64,000 nucleotides of DNA from UBA4093 sp036676455 (GCA_036676455.1 JAKFCW010000022.1:24850-88849); one strand, 5' to 3'; numbered from the stretch's first letter, positions 23,431-32,514 are shown. The notes: generated by a model from the sequence alone, not told the origin. Translations and numbers: made by a program.

Positions 23431-26065
23431 TTAGTCTCCGGTCGATGACCTTACGGATCTTGCCGGTCCGGGCAACACGCTCGATCCCGCCGGCAGGCAG
23501 GACGTCGACGACCAGGGGGTTCAGCTGCCCCTTGTCGATGACCCGGCGCAGCATCTCGACCTTGGCGACCACGCCTTGCGCCAACACGTCGCCGAGACGG
23601 GGATCGGCCCCCTCGATGCGGAGCGTGAGCAGGTCGCGGTTCGATTGGCGCGAGAGCACCAGCTGCAGCGGGCCGCTCACGCCCGCGACGCTCATGGCGG
23701 CGTCGTGTAGCTCGGCGTACGTGAGGTTGATGCCTCCCACGACCATCATGTCGTCGGCGCGGCCCAGCAGCTCGAAGCGTGGGGTCGAGCTTCCACAGGG
23801 GCAGGGCTCGAGGACCCAGCGCGCGCGATCTCCGATGCGGTACCGGATGACCGGCATCAGGCGGCGGTTGAGGTTGGTGATCAGCAGCTCACCGGGTTCT
23901 CCAGCAGGCAAAGGCTCGAAGGTCTCGGGGTCGACGATCTCGATGAACTGGTGGTCGGAGTGCAGGTGATGCACTCCCCCGTGGCTTTCCTGGCACTGGT
24001 AGGCGATGGGGCCGGCGTCCACCGTGCCGTAGCCGAGGCTTCCGAAATGCTCCACGCCGAACTCCCTGGCGAGGCGTTCGCGATCCTGCGGGTAGAAGTG
24101 CTCGCCGGTGTAGAAGACCTTGCGGATGCACACGCCCTCGGGATCCTGGCGAATGGCGTCGAAGACCTCCATCAGCCAGGAAGGCAGGCCGGCGAGCACC
24201 TCGATGCCGTAGGCCCGCAGCAGGGGCGGCAGCTCCTTGGCGGGAGTGGCGCTGGTGAAGGGGAAGTTGTTGCAGCCGACCAGCTCCAGCGCGCGATTGA
24301 TGGACAGGAACGAGCCGTAGAGGTGGCCTGCCATGAAGAGGTTGGCAACGCGGTCGCCGGGCCGCAAGCCCAGCGCGAAGAGGCCGCGCGCGGCGCGCAT
24401 CATGTCGTCCTCGTAGTCCGGGTAAGCGAATGCTGAAAGGGCGGGCTCACCGGTCGAGCCGCCGCTGCGGAGGAAGTGCGCCCCGTGGGGGGCACCCGTG
24501 AAGAGAGCCTCGCTTTGCGGGGGCGTGCCCGCGCGCATGTCGTCCTTGCTGAGCACGGGAACGCGGCTCCAGTCGGCCATGTTGCGGAGGCGCAGGCCGT
24601 CGAAGCGCTCGCGGTAAAGCGGCGCCTGGGGAGCGACGTTCTCGACGAGATGCCTCAGCTTGGCAAAGGTCTGCCGTTCGAGGGACTCGGGGGTTTGCCA
24701 CTCGGCGGCATCGTGGCGCTCGCGCTCTCCCTTGAAGCCCATGGTGACCCACTTGACCAGCGCGTGCAGGGCGTACCCGCCGTCATGCGGCTCGCCGGGC
24801 TCTCCGCCTTGCATGCCCGCGAGCGTCGTGACCCGCAAGAGGCCCTGGTCGAAGAGGCGCTCGGCCAGGCCCCTGACGCGCGCGGCCGGGGCGGCGATGC
24901 CGGCGGATTGCAGGTAGTCGGTGTACGGAGCGACCAGCTCAGGCACCATGTCAAGGTGGGCGACCGGCTTGACGTAGATCGTGCGAAACAGCGGTGAGAG
25001 CTTGAAGGTGGGATCCCACTCGGCCACGACCGTCCAGTCAGCATGCGTTCCGGGGGTCCGCACCTGGCCCATGCCCATGGCCTCGGTGACCTCGGCCACC
25101 TGACGTTCCTTGGTCAGCTCCGCACGCTCCTGCAGGCCCAGGGGCCCCTGGGGAAGGGTGAGTTGCACGTCAGCCAGGGCTTGCGACAGGCGGTCGACGA
25201 AGGCCAGGGCGGGGGCATGGTCGGGAGTCGCATCCTCGACGTAGAGGACCTGCGGGCTGGAGCATGCGCTTTGATCCCAGAGGGCCATGGCCATGGCGGC
25301 CTCGCGAGCGACCTCGGGGTCGTCGAGGACCTCGGAGGCGATCGCCCCGAAGCTAACCTTGGGGCCGTACTCGATCAGCTTGCACTTGAGCGCGAGCCCC
25401 TCGCGGTAGGTCTGGACGACGTCCTCGCCGCCCCAGACCACGATGGCGTCACAGCCCTGCTGAAAGACCCGGTGGACCTGACTGCCCGCCCCCGGCCAGG
25501 AGAGCACGGCGATGGACTGCGCGACGTGGCCGTCCTCGTCCACCTCGCGCAGCATCTCGGCGAAGGCCAGCGGGAAAAGCGTCGCGCGACTGGAGGCCTT
25601 GAGGAGGTTGATGTTCTTGGTGAGCAGGCCCTCGACCATGCTGAGCGCTCCGGCGCTGAGCACGTTGCCGCTCGAGACATGCAGGACCACACCGCGCGGC
25701 AAGGCGCGCGTGAACTGCTTGCCTCCGCCACCGGTCCAGTCGTCGAGCACGTCGAGCGAACCCAGCTCGCGGGCGATCTTCGGCTCCATGTAGGGGCGGC
25801 TCAGCGCCAGCGCCACCCCCCGCAGCTCTTCCTCCACCATCGGGTGGCTGAAGCCAATCTGCGCGGGCGCCTCGGCCAGCACGTGGCGGGTGACAGGGTC
25901 GGCGGGATCGCCCCAGCGCTTGCCGACGCGCTCGAGCACGCTCAGGATCTCCGCGATGGGGACCTGGCGAAACGCCGCGCGGCGCGCCTGGGCATCGAGC
26001 AGGATCTCCTGCGCCTTGGCGTCGTCGATCGGGCCTTCGAAGGAGCGGCCGAAGAGGTAGTGCAT
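23423..26065 (-). CDS. LuxC acyl-CoA reductase fused to PaaK-like adenylating domain
   Basis: 880 aa with two domains. Residues 1-445 are LuxC-type fatty acyl reductase: RGVVLHVSSGNVLSAGALSM (nucleotide-binding), the WGG segment near 211, and the likely catalytic Cys268 in LWDQSACSSPQVL. Residues about 447-880 are a PaaK-like adenylate-forming domain: LRSGGSTGEPALSAF (P-loop), YGTVDAG, VIRYRIGDRARWV and a C-terminal RTGKIRKVIDRRLNG with the lysine expected for adenylation. The reductase takes an acyl thioester to an aldehyde with NADPH; the ligase would activate the acid. The two halves may thus work in series. The second half is a paralogue of the free-standing ligase two genes upstream. The gene starts ten bases after the LuxE stop. 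Confidence 0.88.
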   Translation of the reverse strand: MHYLFGRSFEGPIDDAKAQEILLDAQARRAAFRQVPIAEILSVLERVGKRWGDPADPVTRHVLAEAPAQIGFSHPMVEEELRGVALALSRPYMEPKIARELGSLDVLDDWTGGGGKQFTRALPRGVVLHVSSGNVLSAGALSMVEGLLTKNINLLKASSRATLFPLAFAEMLREVDEDGHVAQSIAVLSWPGAGSQVHRVFQQGCDAIVVWGGEDVVQTYREGLALKCKLIEYGPKVSFGAIASEVLDDPEVAREAAMAMALWDQSACSSPQVLYVEDATPDHAPALAFVDRLSQALADVQLTLPQGPLGLQERAELTKERQVAEVTEAMGMGQVRTPGTHADWTVVAEWDPTFKLSPLFRTIYVKPVAHLDMVPELVAPYTDYLQSAGIAAPAARVRGLAERLFDQGLLRVTTLAGMQGGEPGEPHDGGYALHALVKWVTMGFKGERERHDAAEWQTPESLERQTFAKLRHLVENVAPQAPLYRERFDGLRLRNMADWSRVPVLSKDDMRAGTPPQSEALFTGAPHGAHFLRSGGSTGEPALSAFAYPDYEDDMMRAARGLFALGLRPGDRVANLFMAGHLYGSFLSINRALELVGCNNFPFTSATPAKELPPLLRAYGIEVLAGLPSWLMEVFDAIRQDPEGVCIRKVFYTGEHFYPQDRERLAREFGVEHFGSLGYGTVDAGPIAYQCQESHGGVHHLHSDHQFIEIVDPETFEPLPAGEPGELLITNLNRRLMPVIRYRIGDRARWVLEPCPCGSSTPRFELLGRADDMMVVGGINLTYAELHDAAMSVAGVSGPLQLVLSRQSNRDLLTLRIEGADPRLGDVLAQGVVAKVEMLRRVIDKGQLNPLVVDVLPAGGIERVARTGKIRKVIDRRLNG

Positions 26066-26075
26066 CCGAGGTCTC

Positions 26076-27194
26076 CTACTTCAAGAGCTGTGCCGCCGTG
26101 ATGGCGCATCCTTTGTTCTTGCGGGTGCCCGCACGCCCCTGCAGGACGATGGTTCCCGAGTTGCGTCCGCATGGGCAATCGTGTCCCACCTTTGCCAGAT
26201 CGCTGGTCAACAGCGAGATGGTCGGCATCGAGCGCATGTAGGGCGTGACGAGCTGAAGGAACCCCACCTCGCCGTCGGGCAGCAGTTCCAGCGTGCCGAC
26301 ATCGCGGGCGAAGGCCCGGGCGAAGGCCGGCACGTGGAAGCGGTGGTGCTCGCACTCGATGTACGCGATGCCATGCTCGACCAGGCCGTAGCCGTCGCGG
26401 AGGTTACCGGCCGGGATGCCCAGGGTCTGGGAAACGTCCGCGATGAAGCGTTCCTTGTCGATGGCCGCATGCTCGGAGGTCTTCCAGCCGCCGCCGGTGA
26501 GCACGTACGAGTCCTGGCCCAGGTGCAGGGGCGGCGCGCCGGAGTCGCGGTGGTACTGCACCAGGCGGTGCAGGAAGGCCGGGAAACCGAGCAAGCGCAC
26601 GGGCAGGCCATCGGCTGCGTACTCGAGCAGCTTCGCGTAGCACTCGGCGGGCCGGAACTCGAAATCGCGCTTCTCGGCGTTCCAGCGCAGGGCGTGGTAG
26701 ACCTTGCCCTTGCTGGTGAGGTTGGTCAGGTTATCGTCGGTGTAGGACGTGCCGACTTGCCTCGCTTCCTCGGGGTCGTAGGCAAAGAGGATGTAGTTGA
26801 CGACCTGCTCGGGGCGCTTCAGGCCCATGGCCTCGAAGACCCGGTCGACCATGCGCAGGCCGCGGTCCAGCGAGGGCTGGTCGAACATGATCTGGCTGCG
26901 CTGGCCGGAGGTGCCCGAGGAGGTCAGCGTCAGGACGACCTCCTCGCGCGGCACGGAGAGGATCTCGTACTGCTTGAAGGCGTTCACGAAGACATGCGGC
27001 ACGGCAGCCACGTCCGCGACGGCCCTGAGCCCGTCCGGGCTGAAACCCTGCTTGATGGCGAGGTTGCGGAAGACGGGTGAGTGCTCGTAGTGCCAGCGGC
27101 TGGCGTCGCGCATGGCGTCGACGAAGCAGGCGTCATGGTCGGGCGTCAGGTCGAAGAGCGAATCGATCTCGACCAGGCGGTCAATGGCGGTCAT
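26076..27194 (-). CDS. luxE: LuxE-family acyl-protein synthetase
   Basis: 372 aa, the usual LuxE length. The domain shows LTLTSSGTSGQRSQIMFDQ (adenylate P-loop), YVLTGGGWKT, LRDGYGLVEHGIAYIECEHH and a C-terminal GRAGTRKNKGCAI. In luminous bacteria LuxE activates a fatty acid with ATP and holds it as an acyl enzyme for LuxC to reduce. Here it sits three bases after a PaaK-like ligase gene and ten bases before the LuxC fusion, so the same hand-over is likely. No luxAB luciferase is present. The CPCG motif near residue 348 could bind metal. Acyl substrate unknown. Confidence 0.88.
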   Translation of the reverse strand: MTAIDRLVEIDSLFDLTPDHDACFVDAMRDASRWHYEHSPVFRNLAIKQGFSPDGLRAVADVAAVPHVFVNAFKQYEILSVPREEVVLTLTSSGTSGQRSQIMFDQPSLDRGLRMVDRVFEAMGLKRPEQVVNYILFAYDPEEARQVGTSYTDDNLTNLTSKGKVYHALRWNAEKRDFEFRPAECYAKLLEYAADGLPVRLLGFPAFLHRLVQYHRDSGAPPLHLGQDSYVLTGGGWKTSEHAAIDKERFIADVSQTLGIPAGNLRDGYGLVEHGIAYIECEHHRFHVPAFARAFARDVGTLELLPDGEVGFLQLVTPYMRSMPTISLLTSDLAKVGHDCPCGRNSGTIVLQGRAGTRKNKGCAITAAQLLK

Positions 27195-27197
27195 GCG

Positions 27198-28523
27198 TTA
27201 CTCCCGGGATCGGTCGACCACGCGCCGGATCTTGCCCGTCACGGCGACCCGGCCGATGCCGTTGCTGGACAGTACCTCGACGCGCGTGGGCAGGACGTAG
27301 CCGGACGCCTCCAGCTTCGCGAGGTCGGGCTTTTGGAGGCGGATCTGCTCGCTCAGGCGCTCTGCTAGCTCCGCGGCGGGCAGTGAGCTGCCAGGCAGCT
27401 GCTCGACGCGGACGGTGAGCTGGTCCTTGCGGTCGATGCGATCCTTGACGATCTGGGCGTGGGTGGACAGGCCGGGGGTCTGGGCGATCGCCGGCAGGAT
27501 CTCCTCGATGCCGACCGTGGCGATGCCGATGCGCAAGGAGTCGTCGCCGCGCCCGAGCAACTCGAAGCGGGGCATCTGGCGGCCGCATGGACAGTCGCCA
27601 GCGACCCAGCGGCCGACGTCGCCGATGCGGTAGCGGATCAGGGGCATCATGGGGCGGTCCAGCGTGGTGACCAAGATGACGCCGACCTCGCCCGGGGCGA
27701 CCGGTTGCAGGGTCTCGGGGTCGATCAGCTCCAGGATCACGTGGTCGGCATGCACATGGTGGATGCCGCCCTGGGAGGCGGAGCACTGGAAGGCCATCAT
27801 CCCGGCGTCCACCGCCGCGTACCCGCCCGAGGCGAGCACACGCAGGTTGGGGAGGCGCTCATGCAGCCATTCGCGCTCCTCGGGGTAGAGGTTCTCGCCG
27901 CCGTAGAAGACCTTGGTTACCTTTTCCGCTGCCGCCGGGGTCAACTGCGAGACGACCTCGAGCAGCCACGAGGGGATGCCCATCAGGACGTTCAGGTTGA
28001 AGCGCTCCACCTGGGCGCTCACCGTGTCGGCAGGAGCCGAGGATGTGAACGGCAGATTGAGGCAGCCCATCTCCTCGACCATGCGGTTGATGAAGATGAA
28101 CGAGGCGTAGAGGCTGCCGCTCACGAAGAGGTTGGCGACCCGGTCCTGCGGGGTCAGGCCCGCCGCACCGTAGGTGCGCTGGAAGATCGCGACCCATTGC
28201 TTGAACTCGTCGACCGAGAACGGCGAGAACTTGGGCGCCCCGGTCGTGCCCCCGCTACGGAAGAGGTAGGCGGACTCCAGGGGGCCGGTGAGCAAGGCCT
28301 CGCTCTCGGGAGGGCTGTTGGCGACGAGATCCTCCTTGCTCAGCATGGGGATGGTCGTCAGGACCTCGGGATCGTGAAGCGGCAGCCCGGCCAGCCGTTC
28401 CCGGTAGAAGGGCGAGCGTGCGCGAGCCAGCTCGAGCAGTGCGCGCAGCTTGATGCGCGAGAGGGTCTCGATCTCGGGCCAGGCCAGGCGCTCCATGGCG
28501 CTCGGGTGAAACGCCGCGCTCAC
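27198..28523 (-). CDS. PaaK-like adenylate-forming ligase
   Basis: 441 aa, the length of phenylacetate-CoA ligases. Motifs: YLFRSGGTTGAPKFSPFSVD (P-loop), GLTPQDRVANLFVSGSLYAS, YAAVDAGMMAFQCS, MPLIRYRIGDVGRWV and a C-terminal VTGKIRRVVDRSRE with the adenylation lysine. The GTG start at 28523 overlaps the acetyltransferase stop as GTGA. It aligns along its whole length with the second half of the LuxC fusion, so the two arose by duplication. It should form an acyl- or aryl-adenylate and probably a CoA thioester; which acid is not known. Confidence 0.87.
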   Translation of the reverse strand: MSAAFHPSAMERLAWPEIETLSRIKLRALLELARARSPFYRERLAGLPLHDPEVLTTIPMLSKEDLVANSPPESEALLTGPLESAYLFRSGGTTGAPKFSPFSVDEFKQWVAIFQRTYGAAGLTPQDRVANLFVSGSLYASFIFINRMVEEMGCLNLPFTSSAPADTVSAQVERFNLNVLMGIPSWLLEVVSQLTPAAAEKVTKVFYGGENLYPEEREWLHERLPNLRVLASGGYAAVDAGMMAFQCSASQGGIHHVHADHVILELIDPETLQPVAPGEVGVILVTTLDRPMMPLIRYRIGDVGRWVAGDCPCGRQMPRFELLGRGDDSLRIGIATVGIEEILPAIAQTPGLSTHAQIVKDRIDRKDQLTVRVEQLPGSSLPAAELAERLSEQIRLQKPDLAKLEASGYVLPTRVEVLSSNGIGRVAVTGKIRRVVDRSRE

Positions 28524-29695
28524 TGGCGACCCTCGTCCAGCGGACCGGTGAAGTGCATCTTGACGACCAGGTTCCGGAACTCGGTGTTCTGGAGGTAATG
28601 GTCGAGGAACTCGCGGTCGCGCGGGGTCATCTGGACGTTGGAGAAGTTGAGCGGCAGGGTCGAACGCGCGAAGACCAGGAAGTCCTTCCGGTCATCGTCG
28701 GACTGCTGCATGCTCGGGAAGTAGGCGCATGGCAGGAACTGGGCCGCCAGGGCCGCCCGTTGCATGCGGGGCTCGTAGGCGTCGACCAGGATCTCCAGGT
28801 AGACGATGCCGAGCCGCTGTCCCATGTCGAAGGTCGCTTCCAGGACGCCGCGCAGGTCCTCGATGGGGGCCTTGAGGGCCACCAGCGTGCCGTAGCCGTC
28901 CTTGCCCTCGTAGTTGACAAAGGCCATGACGCTGCGGTCGTCGTTGGCGAAGAGGATGTTCGCCTTGTGGAAGGGGAAGAAGTCCATCAGGAGGTCGCCG
29001 GCCTCGCGCTCGCGAACGAGCTCGACGCCCACGGATTCGCCGCGGAACATCTTGAGCTTGGGCTGGTGCTTGGCCGGCATGATCTCGGCGGGCTCGAGCT
29101 GGAAGGTCTGCCGAATGATGCGGTAGAAGCCCTCGACCTCGGGGATCAGCTTGGGCAGGCGCCGGCGCTTCTCGAAGGCGTCCGGATGGAAGAGGGCGCT
29201 GAGGCCGTGGGTTTCGTACTCGGCCAGGCGGTGGACGTTCGGGAAGATGCCGAGGCTGATGAAGCCGAGCTTCTTGAGTAGCTGGCGCGGGCCGATGCTG
29301 GCCGTGCGGGTGGTGGCGTAGATGACGTCGCAGAGGCGATCGTCATACATGATCTTCTGAATGCCCATGCCGATCAGGCGGCTCATGAGGTCGTAACGCC
29401 GGTAGTCGTCCCGCATGACGGCTGCGAAGACCTTGCCGTTGCGTTGGGCGTGATCGATCTCGAGAATGACCGAGCCAATGATGGCGCTGTGGTCGTCGAC
29501 CACCAGCCAGTAGTGGTTGGGGTCGGCCAAGGCCTTGAGGCGCTCGGCGGCCTTGTTGACGATGTCGAGGGTGTAAGATCCCTGGTAGACCTGGTCATAG
29601 AGGGCGAAGATGGCATCCGAGTCATCGGGGCCGGCTCGCCGCAAGTCGATAGTTCTGCCGTCCGGTAGTTGTATCGAGCGGAAAAGACCACTCAT
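28520..29695 (-). CDS. GNAT-fold acetyltransferase-like protein, two-lobed
   Basis: 391 aa from ATG 29695, with AAAGGA eight bases upstream; an earlier in-frame start at 29767 is less likely. The N-terminal part (about 1-160) is GNAT-like: IDLRRAGPDDSDAIFALYDQ, HYWLVVDDHSAIIGSVILEI, GKVFAAVMRDDYRRYDLMSR (acetyl-CoA region) and RQLLKKLGF. The C-terminal half looks like a second degenerate GNAT lobe (GVLEATFDMGQRLGIVYLEI). It is the first gene of the six-gene operon. It may transfer an acyl group made by the ligases, or acetylate the product. Substrate unknown. Confidence 0.8.
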   Translation of the reverse strand: MSGLFRSIQLPDGRTIDLRRAGPDDSDAIFALYDQVYQGSYTLDIVNKAAERLKALADPNHYWLVVDDHSAIIGSVILEIDHAQRNGKVFAAVMRDDYRRYDLMSRLIGMGIQKIMYDDRLCDVIYATTRTASIGPRQLLKKLGFISLGIFPNVHRLAEYETHGLSALFHPDAFEKRRRLPKLIPEVEGFYRIIRQTFQLEPAEIMPAKHQPKLKMFRGESVGVELVREREAGDLLMDFFPFHKANILFANDDRSVMAFVNYEGKDGYGTLVALKAPIEDLRGVLEATFDMGQRLGIVYLEILVDAYEPRMQRAALAAQFLPCAYFPSMQQSDDDRKDFLVFARSTLPLNFSNVQMTPRDREFLDHYLQNTEFRNLVVKMHFTGPLDEGRQ

Positions 29696-29765
29696 CGGTA
29701 TTGTCCTTTTGTCTATGGGCCACATGCCGGGAGATGCGCCAGGGGTGAAAGTGCTTCCTTGGTTC

Positions 29766-29795
29766 ATTCTACCCTATCGCTGAGGCGAATACCAA
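29766..29795 (-). promoter_or_regulatory. Probable promoter of the LuxC/LuxE operon
   Basis: Minus strand: TTGGTA (29795-29790), 18-base spacer, TAGAAT (29771-29766), about 70 bases before the ATG at 29695. Good spacing and a fair match to the housekeeping consensus. Confidence 0.5.
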
Positions 29796-29867
29796 AGGCT
29801 TGCCTCGGCGAGCGAAGGGTTGTAAGAAGGAGACACGAATAGAACAGCGATGACCGAGGAGGAACGG

Positions 29868-30254
29868 ATGTTCGGAATGCAGGTGCCCGCGTTCATGCTC
29901 AAGCAGTTTTACATGGCAGGAAGCCTGAGGAACGCGCAAAGCGGCATTCAGTTCGGGCTGACCAACCCCTTGATGCCGGCGACCATCGTGGAGATTCTCG
30001 AAGTGGCGATCGCCGGCCATGCGCACGACCTTGCCTGCATCGCCTTCGCCCAGGACGGAATCGAGCGCGAGGCGCTCTCGGTGTCGCAGGCGGCACCCGT
30101 GGACTTCAGGAAGGGGGCGCTCGTCACGGTCATGATCACCGGAGCGTCCCTCGAACCTGGGCGGCATGGGGTCCACTTCAAGGTGCGGACCCTGGAGTTC
30201 GGATCCCTGTCCGTTGAGGTCGAGGATACCCTCACGGTCGACTGCGGTAACTGA
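29868..30254 (+). CDS. Conserved protein of unknown function (~128 aa)
   Basis: Starts at ATG 29868 behind AGGAGG at five bases; ATG 29850 has no ribosome site. It begins MFGMQVPAFMLKQFYMAGSL and continues with RNAQSGIQFGLTNPL. From memory this P-x-F-x-LK-x2-Y-x3-GSLRN start is shared by a widespread family of small proteins without known function, sometimes mislabelled as hydroxymethylglutaryl-CoA reductase. Predicted beta-sandwich with strands such as KGALVTVMITG and VHFKVRTLEFGSLSVEVEDT. No signal peptide. Single gene, divergent from the LuxE operon and followed by a strong terminator. Confidence 0.75.
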   Translation: MFGMQVPAFMLKQFYMAGSLRNAQSGIQFGLTNPLMPATIVEILEVAIAGHAHDLACIAFAQDGIEREALSVSQAAPVDFRKGALVTVMITGASLEPGRHGVHFKVRTLEFGSLSVEVEDTLTVDCGN

Positions 30255-30356
30255 TTTGTTTAACCCGATTAACTGATAGCGTGGCTAATAAATAGCCCCG
30301 TTAATGGTTAATCAGGCAAATAAGATCCGGGGTGATTGATGGATCTTCGTGAAGCT

Positions 30357-30397
30357 AAAAGAATAACCTGGTTATATAATAACCAGGTTATTCTTTT
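30357..30397. terminator. Bidirectional terminator, perfect 19-bp stem
   Basis: Left arm 30357-30375 starts AAAAGAATAACC and pairs perfectly with 30379-30397, which ends TATTCTTTT, around a three-base loop. A/T ends serve both strands. It separates the convergent 29868 gene and the peroxidase gene. The arms contain TAACCTGGTTA (30364-30374) and TAACCAGGTTA (30380-30390). Confidence 0.85.
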
Positions 30398-30475
30398 ACG
30401 GGGTGGCGCATCTCGGAGGTCGGGTTAATGTTTAACGACGCAACTAGTTAGCATGGTTAAGGAATGCCCTGATCC

Positions 30476-31432
30476 TCAGGGGGCCTCCGGACGGTCGCTG
30501 AACAACATCTCGGAGTTATCGCTCGCATTGAGTGCCTTGAGGAACTCGACGAGGTCTGCCTTTTCCTGTTCGGTCAGGTTCAGCTTGCGAATCAGGGCCG
30601 AGCGGCCCTCGTCAGGGCCGCCGCCCTGGTCGTAGAACTCGACGACCTCTTCGAGGGTGGAGAGCGAGCCATCGTGCATGTAGGGTCCCGTCAGGGCGAC
30701 GTTGTAGAGCGTCGGGGTCTTGAAGGCGCCCCGGTGCGCGGCGAACTGGGTGACCGCGAAGCGCCCCAAATCGGGCTGCTGCGGGTCCGGGGCCATCCCG
30801 AGGTTATGGAACTCCCCGTCGGTCAGCTCGGTGCCGCGGTGGCAAACCGAGCACTTTCCCGCCTGCGAGAAGGTCCGGTAGCCCCGCTTTGCCGCCTCGG
30901 AGATGGCGTCGGCCTCGCCGTTTCGCCAGCGATCGTACGGGCTGGGCGCGAGCTTGACGGCGCGCTGAAAGCTCGCCAGCGCCCGGGTCATGCGCTCCAC
31001 GGTCGGAGGGCCGCCGTAGACGGCCTTGAAGCGCTGCAGGTAGCCCTCGTCCGCCGCCAGGCGCCGGACGACCTCGTCGGGGTCCGCCGCCATCTCGATG
31101 GGGCTGGTGAGCGGCCCCAGGGCCTGTTCTTCCAGCGAGCCGGCCCGGCCGTCCCAGAACAGCTTGGACTGGTTGGCGACGCCGTAGATGGTCGGAGTGT
31201 TGCGGGTGCCCGTGGCGCCATGGATGCCCAGAGCGACCGGCTGGCCGTCGGTGAACCCGCGTGCCGGGTCGTGGCACGTGGCGCAGGACAGAGACCCATC
31301 CTTGGACAGGCGCTTGTCGGTGAACAGCGCGGCGCCGAGGCGAGCTTCCGCCTCGGAAGCCTTGGGGTTGGAGGTGTTCGCGCAACCGGCCAGTAGGACC
31401 GAGCCCGCGATGATATAGGCAAGTACTCTCAT
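30476..31432 (-). CDS. Di-haem cytochrome c peroxidase/MauG family lipoprotein
   Basis: About 318 aa. A lipoprotein signal (MRVLAYIIAGSVLLAGC) precedes two c-type haem sites: CATCH in the first half and CSVCH in the second. Typical surrounding blocks are LFTDKRLSKDGSLSCATC, RNTPTIYGVANQSKLFWDGR, SLEEQALGPLTSPIEM and FKTPTLYNVALTGPYMHDGS. Family members reduce hydrogen peroxide with electrons from small cytochromes or modify protein tryptophans (MauG). It should face the periplasm. I chose ATG 31432 because it gives a clean signal; ATG 31441 and 31453 are in frame. Single gene; no c-type biogenesis genes here. Confidence 0.9.
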   Translation of the reverse strand: MRVLAYIIAGSVLLAGCANTSNPKASEAEARLGAALFTDKRLSKDGSLSCATCHDPARGFTDGQPVALGIHGATGTRNTPTIYGVANQSKLFWDGRAGSLEEQALGPLTSPIEMAADPDEVVRRLAADEGYLQRFKAVYGGPPTVERMTRALASFQRAVKLAPSPYDRWRNGEADAISEAAKRGYRTFSQAGKCSVCHRGTELTDGEFHNLGMAPDPQQPDLGRFAVTQFAAHRGAFKTPTLYNVALTGPYMHDGSLSTLEEVVEFYDQGGGPDEGRSALIRKLNLTEQEKADLVEFLKALNASDNSEMLFSDRPEAP

Positions 31433-31460
31433 ACCGGCCATGTTAGCATGCAAGCCCCTG

Positions 31461-31838
31461 CTAGAGGGGGGATAGCCCCTGCTGATGGACCCTGATTTGA
31501 TAGGTCGCCTTGACGCTGCGGCCGTACTTGTCTCTGAGCGTCAGGGTAATCGAGACGGGATAAGGCGAATAGGGAACGGACGCGGGTGCCATCCACATGG
31601 TGGTCGGCTCATTCGGCTTGGCGATCAGACCTCGGTCGGCAAGCCAAGTGTAGTCGAGCTCCTCGGATCTGGAGTCGACTTGCGCCTTGATGCGGATGTT
31701 GCCGCCGACGCTGACGTCCGTGCTTTCCGCCAGGATGGTCTGAATGACCGGGGGCTTGCCCGGAATCATGCCCGAGGTGGTTCCGCATCCGGCGATCGCC
31801 AGGACGACCATGCCCACCCAGAAATGGTTTTGCTTCAT
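31461..31838 (-). CDS. Small lipoprotein with Ig-like/PKD-type domain
   Basis: 125 aa from ATG 31838, preceded by GGAGGGGGG; the frame is open upstream but that part does not look coding. Lipoprotein signal peptide MKQNHFWVGMVVLAIAGC. The mature part looks like one beta-sandwich: PPVIQTILAESTDVSVGGNI, ELDYTWLADRGLIAKPNEPT, VSITLTLRDKYGRSVKATYQ. The D-x-TW ... VT-x-VRD pattern recalls PKD or Ig-like repeats of surface proteins. It ends 30 bases before the peroxidase gene start, so the two may be co-transcribed. Function unknown. Confidence 0.75.
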   Translation of the reverse strand: MKQNHFWVGMVVLAIAGCGTTSGMIPGKPPVIQTILAESTDVSVGGNIRIKAQVDSRSEELDYTWLADRGLIAKPNEPTTMWMAPASVPYSPYPVSITLTLRDKYGRSVKATYQIRVHQQGLSPL

Positions 31839-32514
31839 CGCAACCCCCCTCCGCTGCCTCGCAGTCCTGCCTACCAGTTTAAGGTAAGGTAAAGAAGTTG
31901 TCCAGTCCTTAATCTTTAGTCTTGAAACCCGCATGGCGAGCGGATCACAGCCTTTGGTTCGCTGCGTGCCCCCAGAAGGAGCGTGAAACTGGGCCTGCTT
32001 GTCTGCGGTCCTTCGCTTTTTCACGCCCGTGGCTGACATAACGCTTGGCGCAGCCCGCGGGCATGGCCGCCGAGCGGGACCTCTCTGCCCCCAGAAGCCA
32101 CCCGAGAGGGACGCCGAGTCGGCAAGATCGCCGAAGCCCTTTATCCATGCGGATCACAACCCAATCTCGGGATCGGTGTCGGCAGTCACGTTTACGTCTG
32201 ATAATATAGGTTATGTCTCCCATGCCGGATTCCCAGCGATTGCGCCTGCTCCTTTGATGGGTTTGAAAGGGACGGTCATGACCGGGGGGTGATGACGGGA
32301 GCTGCCGTATCCGTCCCGGGGGAATTACCGATGACACCCGATGCTTCATGGCCGAGCATTGAGGAGGCCGGACGAGTCTCGCAGCCACGCACCAGCCTTT
32401 CTGACTTCGATCAGGCCAGGTCCCCGCCACGGGGGTATCACTTCGGGGTTCTCAACACCACGGGCATCTTGCCCCACGTCAGGGACCCTGGCACTCGAAT
32501 AAGGAGTATGTCTC
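31839..32514. other. 676-bp stretch without a convincing gene
   Basis: Several frames are open on both strands but none has a good start, a ribosome site or protein-like composition. I see no tRNA, rRNA, tmRNA or RNase P signature. A 12-mer TGCCCCCAGAAG occurs twice (near 31968 and 32088) and GCGGATCACA twice (near 31940 and 32151). An AT-rich patch near 32185-32215 could hold a promoter. The alcohol dehydrogenase ribosome site closes the stretch. Confidence 0.5.

Noticed and set aside
23423..27194. Bioluminescence (lux) operon
   Set aside because: LuxC- and LuxE-like proteins are present but luxA, luxB and luxD are not, so light production is not supported.
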